64,000 nucleotides of DNA from Megamerina dolium. Its lineage: Eukaryota; Arthropoda; Insecta; Diptera; Megamerinidae. Position 1 is the stretch's first letter; each line of letters starts with the position of its first letter. Both the position numbers and the translations under genes were made by a program. Where the stretch lies: positions 48,520,196 through 48,584,195 of the forward strand of contig OY978525.1 of NCBI GenBank assembly GCA_963854835.1, in the 5' to 3' direction. Below are positions 11,227-20,668 of the stretch, in pieces. The notes below the pieces were generated by a model. That model saw only the letters and a list, made by a program, of their open reading frames with translations. It was not told the DNA's origin and searched no databases.

Positions 11227-12441
11227 TTAGGCCGAAAATAACATGCTTCGCCAGCCATCTCTGTTCTTCGCTAGCTGGCGCCAGTTAGAAATTCCAAGCG
11301 CCGTCAGGTTCTCCAGTACTTGGTCTTTCCACCGGAGGTTTGGTCTTCCTCTTTTGCGTCGTCCTCCAGCGGGTTCCGAATATAACACCTTCTTAGCTGG
11401 AGCGTGTTCTTCCATTCGCTCGACATGACCTAGCCAGCGCAGCCGCTGGATTTTGATGCGCTTTACTATGTCAATATCGGCATACAGCTCGTACAGCTCA
11501 TGGTTGTACCTTATTCGGTACTCGCCACCAACGCAAATAGGTCCAAAGATCTTGCGTAGGACTTTTCTCTCGAAAACTCCAAGTATTCGCTCATCCGAGG
11601 TGGAAATTGTCCAGGCTTCAGCGCCATATGTTAGGACAGGCATGATCAGAGACTTGTAGAGTGTAGTTTTCGTTCTTCGAGAGAGGGCTCGACTTCTCAA
11701 TTGCTTACTCAGCCCAAAGTAACACCTGTTAGCAAGAGTTGTCCTATGCATGATCTCCAAGCTGACGTCATTACTGCTGTTAATGCTGGTTCCAATATAG
11801 ACAAAGTCCCTTACTACTTCAAAAGCGTAGTTGTCAACAGTGACGTGGTGTCCAAGACGCCGGGACTCTTTGTTTGTTGACACTAGATACTTCGTCTTGC
11901 CCTCGTTCACCGTGAGACCCATCCGACGCGACTCTCTTTCCAACTCTGAGAATGCTGCACTGACTGCTCGCGTGTTCATGCCGATTATGTCAATATCGTC
12001 GGCATACGCTAACAGCATGACACTTTTGTTGAAGATAGTGCCATTATGTCGTAGATCAGCAGCTCGTATTATTTTCTCCATAATAAGATTGAAGAAGTCG
12101 CACGATAACGAATCACCTTGTCTGAAACCCCGTTCGGTATTAAACGGTGCGGAGAGGTCCTTCCCAATTTTCACTGCACAACGGGAGTTATGCAGTGTCA
12201 TTCTACAAAGTCGAATGAGCTTTGCAGGAATACCGAACTCAGACATTGTTGCGTAGAGGTAATCCCTTACCGGACTGTCGAAAGCGGCTTTATAATCAAC
12301 AAATAGGTGGTGTGTGTCGATCTGTTTTTCTTGGGTCTTCTCCAGGATTTGGCGTAGTGTGAAAATCTGGTCGATGGTGGATTTACCAGGTCTGAAGCCA
12401 CACTGATAAGGTCCAATCAGGTCGCTGAGCATAGGCTTCAA
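11227..12441 (-). pseudogene. RTE reverse transcriptase, 404-codon open stretch
   Basis: Same domain as at 5103-6317, with FRPGKSTIDQIF, DYKAAFDS, FRQGDSL and YADDIDIIG present. It differs from copy 1 by scattered substitutions (for example IGTSINSSNDV for FGTSIYSSNDV). The catalytic residues are intact, but the coding region is cut off from the endonuclease part by the stop at 12532-12534. Confidence 0.9.
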
Positions 12442-12531
12442 CCTTTCACACAGTACGCTCGATAGAACCTTGTATGCGATGCTCAGGAGACTTATTCCAC
12501 GGTAGTTGGTGCAAATTGTGGGGTCTCCCTT

Positions 12532-13945
12532 TTAATGTACAGGACAGAGAACACTGAGCCTCCAATCATCAGGTATGCTTTCATCTGACCATATTCTGCT
12601 TATGAGCTGGTGCATGCGAGTTAGCAGCTCATCGCCTCCGGTCTTAAACAACTCGGCAGGCAGGCCATCAGCACCTGCAGCTTTGTTGTTCTTCAGCCTT
12701 AAAATGGCCGTTTTAACCTCGTCATAGTCGGGTGGTGGAACATCAACACCATCATCTGTAATTGGAGTTATCGGGCAATCTCCTCCACTGGCGGAATTGT
12801 TCGTAGCATCGCCATTCAGTAACGTGAAGAAGTGTTCCCTCCATAGGCTCAGTACACTCTGGACATCCGTAACCAGATTCCCATTTCCATCACGACAAGA
12901 AGAGGCTCCGGGATTTAAACCTCCACTTAGGCGCTTGATCTTTTCGAAGAATTTTCGAGTCTCATTCTTGTCGGTACACATCTCTATCTCCTCACACTCA
13001 CGTCTTTCCAACTCCCTCCTCTTGCGCCTGAAAAGACGTCTCCCTGCACTCCTTTTCTCTCTGTACCGCTCCTTAACAGTTCTTCTGTAGGCGGCGTCTT
13101 TCTCTGCGGTAGCGTCGCGACACTTCTGATCATACCACTCATTCCTCAGAGGCCGGTAGTAACCGATTACCTCCTCGGCAGCAGTAGTCATGGAGTGGGA
13201 TATATGTGTCCACCGTGCGCATGTATCATCAAGTGGGGGAGTGTTCTGCATAAGCAGATCCGATAGTCGAGAGGAAAATGCATCTGCTGTCTCTGGTGAT
13301 TGCAGCTTACTGACGTCGAGCTTTCTCTGTGTGGGACTTCTCTTGTTATTTGCGACACATAAGCGTGTGCGCACCTTAGCTGCAACAAGGTAGTGATCCG
13401 AGTCGATGTTGGCACCACGGATCGATTTCACGTCCATCACACTGGAAGCATGCCTTCCGTCAATCACCACATGATCAATTTGGTTTCTTGTACGTTGATC
13501 TGGAGACAGTCATGTCGCTTTGTGGATGTCGAGATGCTGGAATCTGGTACCACCAATTACCATGTTTCGTGCTGCGGCGAAGTCGATCAGCCTCATTCCG
13601 TTATCGGAGGTGTTCTGGTGGAGGCTGAATTTTCCGACAGTTGGACCAAAGGTACCTTCCTTGCCCACCCTGGCATTAAAGTCGCCAAGCACGATTTTGA
13701 TATCGTGACGGGGGCAGCGGTCATAAGCTTCTTCGAGGCGCTGAAAGAAGCTCTCCTTGGTCACATTGTCCTTCTCATCCGTCGGAGCGTGGGCACATAT
13801 AAGGCTGATGTTGAAAAATTTTGCCTTGATGCGGATTGTGGCCAGCCGTTCGTTCACAGGCGTGAACTGTGAGACAAGATGTCGTAGTCTCTTGCTGACC
13901 AAAAATCCACATCCTAATTCGTGCCTTTCAGCATGGCAACTGTAG
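12532..13945 (-). pseudogene. RTE endonuclease and linker region, interrupted
   Basis: Endonuclease motifs (CAHAPTDEKDN, VLGDFNARVGKEG) are open from about 13945 to 13513, where TGA replaces Trp. After the stop come IDHVVIDGRHA and SDHYLVAAK (the catalytic His region), then the linker with KFFEKIKRLSGG. The stretch closes at the TAA 12532-12534. In copy 1 the KFFEK glutamate codon is itself a stop, so lesions differ between the copies. Confidence 0.85.
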
Positions 13946-13955
13946 TAGATGTCAC

Positions 13956-14081
13956 ACATAATGATATACATATGTGTAGTTGATGCAAGCATATTTGTAT
14001 GTACGTAATGTATTGTTGTACAGTACAGTATATTGCTATGCACAATGGTATGCATATGCGATGATATGGTACCACTACACC
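13956..14081 (-). repeat. Right TSD and remainder of LTR-like copy A
   Basis: It begins with the second ACATAATGATATA and continues to GGTACCACTAC, matching 20027-20148. Confidence 0.75.
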
Positions 14082-15170
14082 CTTACCCTTAAGCGGAAAA
14101 TTATTACTTGAAATGGAATAATTTTGCAAGATGTAGGAATATTGAAAATACTTCACAAATTTTTGTAGCGAACTATTATACATATTTTGTATGGACATAA
14201 TTTGTCAATAAATATAAAGTACGATTTGTCAATATAAAATTTGTTGATGTAGGTTAGTTGTATTATATCAATATGTATATATAAAGAGATAAAATAAAAT
14301 ATATTGTAATAAATGTAACATATATACGTTATAGTTAGTGTAAATATAAACTTTGAATAATATAATATAATATAATATAATGTAATATAGTGATATTGCC
14401 TTTTAATATTTGAGTTCTGTTCCCATTGTTTGCAAGTCTGCACATTATTGCAGTATGTTGTCAATTTATATTCGAGCTTTATACATATGTTATGTTGTAG
14501 TACATAAACGAAACAAAGTGAGGTCTTACTCCTTATCAAAATAGTTGCATTTATATATTGATCATTTTCCATATATGATCATCCATAGTCATTAGCTCCT
14601 CAAAAAAAAATATAAAATATAATATATATATGTAGCTTCTCCAACATCGAATCTTGTTTCGAAGGGTCATCGCTAACATAATAGTATGTGCACTCCATTA
14701 TCAATCAATAGTGATCATAATTAATATGTATCACAGAGGGCTAGTACAATTATTTAAAAATGTAGCTTCTCCTAATCATCTGACCTTGGTCCGATGGGTC
14801 CTTACCACATGTTATAAGCACCATAACTATTGTTTCCTTCAATAGTGGGATATTCGTTATTGGGACGCCTCATTTATGTTGTTACTAGTTTCGTTCGCTT
14901 CCTTGCAAGTACTTGCTGCATTGCTCTATAATAAAATTCCTTAATAGTAGTTTCTTGCATTATTTGCAATTTCTGCACTTCATTATTATCCTTAATTTCA
15001 TTGGTATTTTTATCATTCGCATTAAATTGAATTTCACTATTACAACATTGTTAACGTTATTTATTTTATATTTTTGCAGCATACTTTTTATTTCTATCGG
15101 AGCTTTATATTTTAATATGTTTATTGGCGAGTCTTTATTCATTTGCAACCGGTTGTACATAGTTTTAAAT
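14082..15170. other. AT-rich non-coding stretch with a diverged repeated motif
   Basis: It contains an (ATAAT)n-like run at about 14357-14383. A 40-bp motif of the type TAGCTTCTCC...TCCGAAGGGTC occurs at 14632-14672 and 14760-14800, and again at 15248-15288. Reading frames here are low-complexity. No gene is supported. Confidence 0.4.
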
Positions 15171-15174
15171 TCAT

Positions 15175-15720
15175 TTATATCGATCGATTTAAAAATATAA
15201 TTGTTATCACTAAGGGCTCCTTAACATGTGATTTACTCAGTAAACAATATAGTTTCTCCAACATCGAACCTAGATCCGAAGGGTCATCGTTACACGTTAC
15301 ATGCACTTCATTGGCATTATCATCAATTTTTATACTAGTATCTTTATTTTCATTGTTCATAATTTCAGTATTTCAGAATTTCAATTTCATAACATTTTTA
15401 ACGTCAATAATTGATGTACATTCCCATATATGGAGTTCATGACTCTCCTTTTTAGATATGTCATCTGTTTTAATACGTTTTTGTTATTCTTTTTTGTGCG
15501 TGCCCTTTATATTGCTCGCATTATTGATATTTGTATTTGCCTTGCTCCTTGTTACTATTAATATTTCCTCAGTATTATTTTCTTCGCTCTCTTTTGGCGG
15601 TATTAATTGTTTGAGGGTGCTGCTGTCTAATTTTATGCATGACAATGCGTCCGCATTAGTGTTACATTTGCCTTTTTTTTTGTATTCTATTTTGTGAACT
15701 ACTATAATATGTGGAGACAT
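15175..15720 (-). pseudogene. Gypsy RNase H-integrase junction fragment
   Basis: A minus-strand ORF at 15484-15720 reads EYKKKGKCNTNADALSCI, the hallmark KGKxNxxADALSRI end of Ty3/gypsy RNase H. It continues into a poorly conserved connector (DDPSDLGSMLEKLY at about 15250-15300). Only a fragment remains. Confidence 0.65.
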
Positions 15721-16222
15721 ATTTTAAGAATGTCTTTCCTAAATATTTATAACTTAAAATATTATTTTTCATAAGTAGTTATAAATTGTAATGTTATAAA
15801 TTGGTAACTAATTAATTTATAGTTCAATTAATTTAGTTCAACAATGAATTTAATTATATAAGAAAATATTTAGTCATAAAATATTAATAATATCTATTAT
15901 TAACTACTATTGGCTCCGTCAAAATATTCTTCTACGTGGAATTTGATTGTTTCTTCTCATTAGACATGTCGGTGGTTGGATAATTTGTCGCCTTGGATTT
16001 CTTTGTGGGCAATCAACATCAGTTAATAAATTCATTTGTAGTCGTCGGATTGTTGATGAAGTTGCAAACACTCTTGAATGTGTTGAACCGTTGATGAAAT
16101 CTGACAGCAATGCCGCAAAATGTTTATATAGTTGCAAACATTCTTGAATTTGTTTGCACTGTCTATGAAACCTTATGTTCATTTCGAAAGAAAATTAAAA
16201 AAAAAAGAAAAACAATTTTCTA
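15721..16222. other. AT-rich intergenic sequence, no feature recognised
   Basis: Imperfect repeats of GTTGCAAACAxTCTTGAAT occur at about 16057 and 16130. Open frames here have no recognisable family. Confidence 0.3.
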
Positions 16223-16712
16223 CGTCGCACATTGGGAAAAACATAGTAAAAACCCTCGCATTGGGGCTAATTCAAAAGTTACGGGCTTAATTTTTTTCAA
16301 ATTTTTTTTGGAATCTAGATATATCAAATATATAAAAAAGTTATTTCGAAAGTAAATTGGACCCACTCCCTTTGCTCTGCAGCCTTTCAAACATACCCAA
16401 AAAAATTTGTTTTTTTATTTTTATTCAGAAACTAAATTTGATGATTACATTGAAATGTATGTAGAGTGAGTGTTTACCAACCGAATTTAATGAAACTTTA
16501 GGATCTTAAAAATGACAATTTGACCTTTACATTAAAGCTTTAAATTTGATTATCGTGCTTATAATTCTAAAGATATGAGCATTTAAAAAAATGGATTTTT
16601 TTTTTTAATATCCTACTAAATTCAAGATTTTCTACGGATGAAAACTTTCACGGATTAACGCGGATTAGTAACACTTTTACATAGTGATAATCCTGGATTC
16701 TTAACGAAGAAA

Positions 16713-16748
16713 ATGGTACCCAAATGTTTTGCTCTAAGCTGCTCTCTT
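16713..16748 (+). other. Possible short first exon inside the Transib-like element
   Basis: ATG at 16713 opens 12 codons (MVPKCFALSCSL) ending at a consensus donor CTT|GTAAGT. The C-x4-C start resembles THAP-type zinc fingers, but it is too short to claim. It may be spliced to later exons of the element. Confidence 0.25.
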
Positions 16749-16961
16749 GTAAGTTTTTTTTAATTTTAATGTGTTGCCTTCGGCTTAAAAATTAAAATTT
16801 GAATATGGTTTTCGGCATTTCCTGCCTACAAAAAGTAAGTATCGTAGATTAAATTTGATAAGTAGGCTACACTTAAAAGTCAAACCGTTATGAGTTACGG
16901 TTATCTGTAATTTGACTTTCTGAAAAGTTCTAAAAGTGAATATAAACTCGAAAAAAGCGTA

Positions 16962-17309
16962 ATGGCTGAAAATAGTAAGTAATATTTAATATCATATGTA
17001 TGAAATAAAAGCAATTTTTAAATTTTAGTCGTCACTAGACGAGATATTTGCGAAAACCTTTTAGAAACAAAAAAATGCAAAAACTTTACGGAGGCGGTAG
17101 AAGCGATACAAGGTTATATTGTAGAGCGTGGACAGCCTATTCCACCTGCTGATTACATTCAACATTTTTAAAAAAATTGGAACAGTCGATGGGCTAAAAG
17201 ATTTTTTGTTGCATCTGACCCAATGGTGACTAGTTTGCGCGCCTCCAATAAATTAGCGAACACTGAAAAAGAGTTACCACAAGAAGTGGTAGCAATGTTG
17301 ATTAAGTAA
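16962..17309 (+). pseudogene. Small two-exon ORF of unknown family within Transib-like element
   Basis: ATG 16962 begins a short exon (MAEN) ending at A|GTAAGT. A 54-bp intron (16975-17028) ends TTTTAG. Exon 2 stays open through ICENLLETKKCKNFTEAVEA and YIVERGQPIPPADYIQHF, then meets a single TAA at 17169-17171. After it, reading continues in frame (NWNSRWAKRFF, ELPQEVVAMLIK) to TAA 17307-17309, about 98 codons in all. Composition is protein-like and splice sites are consensus. I recognise no family. The internal stop sits in a T/A run (TTTTTAAAAAAA). Confidence 0.45.
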
Positions 17310-18131
17310 TAATATGTATATAATTAATAAAAAAAAAGTAGTATATAGACTTTTTCTTTTTGTTTGTGATGTCTTACCAAATTTACATAAAATACGTACA
17401 ATTTTGGCGTTAAACGGGGAAAAAACGCTGAAATACAAGAACACAAACTACTAAGCTGCACGTTGTTTGTACAACATTGTCATATCAGACCAATGACTTT
17501 TCAAAGAATTTAACATCTGGCTGTAGGGTGAAGAAAAAAATATAACGCGTATCAGACAAATCTCAAAAAAATCTTGATGAAAATACTAAAATTTGTAATA
17601 TTTACTACATAGAGTAGGGGTGAAAACTATTGAAATTAATTGTGTTAGTTTCATATGTTTTATCGCTGTAACAAAAGTTTACTTCAAATTAAAAAAATGC
17701 TGATAAACGTATTTCGTTATTTTTAATGTTTTATGAGAATCAATTGCCAAAATTTTTATATCCCCTATTTCTTATTCGTGGTGTAATTTTTTGAAAGTCT
17801 TAACTTCCGAGTGTAGGGTACTAATACCCGATAGTAGAAAAAAACATTTTTCATATCATACGATTCTCCGAAGATTTCCAATAAACATATCCAAAATTTG
17901 TAAGCGTAGCACTGATAACTTAGCAGTTATCACATAAAATAGGCGATGCGAGCGTTTTTGATATGTTTTTCCCAATGTGCGTCGTTACGATCCCTATTTT
18001 TCTTCAAACGAGAAGGATCAGAAAGTTCGAGGATCCTGGATCAGAATGGCCTGGTCCGAGTTGCAGTTGTATCAAAATGGCTTGGTTCGGTCTGCAGGAT
18101 CGCCATGTAATGATGTATGGTAGGATCGCCA
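17310..18131. other. 3' part of Transib-like element and flanking spacer
   Basis: No ORF of interest. Beyond 17985, short internal repeats occur: GGATCGCCATGTAATGA twice at about 18098 and 18123, and two related ATCA(G/A)AATGGC(C/T)TGGT segments at 18039 and 18068. Confidence 0.4.
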
Positions 18132-18133
18132 TG

Positions 18134-18667
18134 TAATGAAACAAATTGATATGCTATATTGATCGTGTTAGAGAGTTATTTGACCTGGGCAAGGATTGCC
18201 TCATGAAGGACTAACTAAGCTAACCAGTAAATATCTTTTCTGTCCAAGCGTCTGTCAAAGCGGTTGCACCGCTCCTTCAATTGACAGCTCATGTGTTGCC
18301 ACAACAAGCTTGACATTAATGAGAATAAACCACAGCGTATTAGTGTTAGTTTAATTCTGATTTTTATTTTCGAATATGGGCTCTATTTATACCACATTAT
18401 TCTTTCCAGAATTTCCAATATTCCCATCCATTTCCATACGCTGACCTAGATCAATCAACACCTAGGTTGCAGCAAAAACCAATTCTTAGATTTGGGTTAA
18501 TTGGTCATACATACATAACACTTAGAGTGGCGACACAATAATTCATAATTGTGTAAACATAATATAATGATATTCTATATCAATGCAAGTGATCGAAAAT
18601 ATCAGTATATCATGTTGCCTGTGCATTTCAAGAAAAGCGAAATGTAAACAAATAGTGAAACAAAAAT
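18134..18667 (-). repeat. LTR-like dispersed sequence, copy B
   Basis: It is nearly identical to 10608-11145, with a few substitutions such as GCACCGCTCC for GCTTCGCTCC. It continues after the inserted Helentron-like element at 19997-20148, where it carries the intact, unoccupied target site of RTE copy 2. Same minus-strand TATA element. Identity as an LTR is inferred. Confidence 0.5.
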
Positions 18668-19995
18668 CTCCTTACAGTCGGCTGGAGCCGACCAAATTAT
18701 ACCCTGCATATGTAGAGGTATATATAAAAAGTTTGCTCGTATATCCATCCTTTTCTTCCACTACTTTGTATAGGAGCTACATTAAGAACCAGGCTACCAA
18801 TTTTTGAGGAATAATTTCTGCCTATAATACTAAACTACCTAGGTTGCAATAGGTTGACCTAGGCGTATTATTTAGTAAGTTATGGGTGTTTTAATGTTTA
18901 AGATAAATCCGAGATTTTGTACGGAAGCTATATAAAAAGTGGGCGTGGCTTACCTCTTTCTAATTAATTTTTCAATATCAATCCACTCCTTAAATTTGGT
19001 TGTCCTACGCTGAATAGTTCGTAAGTTATAGCGGTTTAAATTTTTTTTAATTTTCCAAATTTTGTATGGAAGCCCTATTAAGAAGTGGGTGTGGCATGTT
19101 GATTTTTTGTCAGATTATTTTCGACTACCATATTAGCTGAAGTATTAATTATAATTGTTCTAGACAGAAGTATGCAGAAGTTACAGCTATTTCAATTTAA
19201 AAGAATTTCACTCATTTTGTACAGGGGCTACGATGAACAGTGGGCGTGGCGCTCCCATTTCCTGTGAGCCTAGTTGCTCGTACAATACTAATCCACACCT
19301 TTAATCTCGTTATTCTACGCTGAATAATTTGCAAGTTATGGAGCTTAAAAGTTTTAGTTTAATTCCCTCGACTTTGTATGGGAGACTCATGAAGGAGTGG
19401 GCGTGGCACACTGGTTTTCTGCCAGATTATTACCGACTACGATATTAATTTAAGTGTCAATTATGGTTATTCTGGACAGAATATTGCCGAAGGTACGGCT
19501 GTTTAAATTTAAAAGAATTTCAGTTATTTTGTATGGGGGCTACGCTAGAAAGTAGGCGTGGCTCACCCACTTTTGTCGAGGTTATATAGTAGTATAATAT
19601 AACTCTATGTGCGAAATATTGTTGTCCCAAGTGGTATATTATGTGAGCTAAAGCAAGTTAAAGATTTTGAAAATTCCGAGGTTAGTCACTTTGAATGCTT
19701 GGTGTGGGCGTGGCTATTGACCGATCATGCCCAATATCAATCCCCGCCGTACCCTTTGATCGTAGGTTACTTGTGCTAAATTTCGTCGAAATAGCTCAAT
19801 ATATACTCAAGTTATCGTGCGAACCAGCCAGGTGACAGACAGACGGACGGACGGACGGACATCGTTAAATCGAAAATTTAATCGACGCTGATCACGAATA
19901 TATATCTATGTCTATATCTCCGGAGATTCCTTCAAGTGGACACAAACATCTAACCGAAATGAATATACCATGCATATTGCATTATGCAGGGTATA
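18668..19995 (-). mobile_element. DINE-1/Helentron-like non-autonomous element, copy A
   Basis: This is a 1.33-kb repeat, also at 53848-55186. Read on the minus strand it starts with TTATACCCTGCATA and carries a GTCC/GTCT microsatellite (about 19835-19862). It repeats the same 14-mer inverted near its other end (18698-18711) and ends with a hairpin (GTCGGCT/AGCCGAC, 18677-18692) about 10 nt from the terminus. Subterminal inverted repeats, a GTCY microsatellite and a 3' hairpin are the described architecture of Helentron-associated DINE-1 elements. Five GGGCGTGGC-type boxes occur inside. No coding sequence. It interrupts LTR-like copy B within an A/T run. Confidence 0.65.
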
Positions 19996-20151
19996 AAAAT
20001 AGATATGTATGTATGAACATGTATGTACATAATGATATACATATGTGTAGTTGATGCAAGCATATTTGTATGTACATAATGTATTGTTGTACAGTACAGT
20101 ATATTGCTATGCACAATGGTATGCATATGCGATGATATGGTACCACTACTA

Positions 20152-20413
20152 CTAGGTACTTCTTACCGAAACCCCGTTCGGTATTAAACGGCGGAGGGAG
20201 GTCCTTTACAATTTTCACTGCACAACGGGAGTTATACAGTGTCGAAGGCGGCTTTACAATCAACATATAGATGGTGTGTGTCGATCTGCTTTCCTTGGGT
20301 GTTTTGCAGGTTTTAGTGCATTGTGAAAATCTGGTCGATCGAAAGATAGCTCTTTAATATTTTGCAAATGTTAACAAGAAAGAGACGGTCGATTTTGTAT
20401 ACAAATATACTAG
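20152..20413 (-). mobile_element. RTE fragment and linker, duplicate of 10340-10605
   Basis: It has the same two internal deletion joints as copy 3 and the same 55-bp linker ending ATATACTAG. Here it follows the LTR-like sequence, while in locus A it precedes it. Confidence 0.8.
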
Positions 20414-20668
20414 GAGATTACAAAGACATCCAAACACACTAGCAAGAACCTTGCTCAATACCTGCTATACTTCGCGCCTTCGAAGAAAGGACCTGCCAGC
20501 CTTCAAATAAAAAGAAGAGCATCGTACAAAAAACATTGCTCAAGATAATAAGCAGCTACTGTTGTTGAATTAGATTAAGATTTTAAAACTTATTGTTAGA
20601 TTCCTAACTTATTGTTAGGAATAGATTCAATAAATAAAGAAAATGTATAATAAAAAAAAAAAATTTTG
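20414..20668 (+). mobile_element. Jockey-type non-LTR retrotransposon 3' end with poly(A)
   Basis: It translates at once to RLQRHPNTLARTLLNTC and SRLRRKDLPAFK then stop, the conserved C-terminus of jockey ORF2. A 3' UTR with AATAAA (near 20630) and a short A-run at 20655-20668 follow. It is severely 5'-truncated and abuts an oppositely oriented jockey RT. Confidence 0.65.

Larger units (their letters stand above)
11185..13955 (-). mobile_element. RTE-clade retrotransposon copy 2, 5'-truncated
   Basis: It is oriented minus. The 3' tail is (AAGT)n at 11185-11201, and the 5' end is truncated at the position matching about 3569 of copy 1. A 13-bp TSD flanks it. The nucleotide sequence is very close to copy 1. 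Besides the truncation it carries a TGA at 13510-13512 (Trp in copy 1) and the shared TAA at 12532-12534. Confidence 0.93.
16228..17979 (+). mobile_element. Transib-like DNA transposon, non-autonomous, 1752 bp
   Basis: The inverted termini are CACATTGGGAAAAACATA at 16228-16245 and its exact complement at 17962-17979. Similarity continues to about 35 bp with few mismatches. The flanks carry an exact 5-bp direct repeat CGTCG (16223-16227 and 17980-17984). A 5-bp CG-rich target duplication plus termini beginning CAC is the known signature of the Transib superfamily. No Transib transposase was recognised. The interior holds a small spliced ORF (16962-17309) and a 12-codon open exon-like segment beginning at 16713 with a GTAAGT donor. 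The superfamily assignment is inference from the ends only. Confidence 0.6.

Noticed and set aside
16228..16265. Recombination-signal-like heptamer/12-bp spacer/nonamer in the Transib-like end
   Set aside because: CACATTG, 12 bp, then TAAAAACCC is suggestive, but the heptamer differs from CACAGTG, and in an A-rich end a nonamer-like run is expected by chance.
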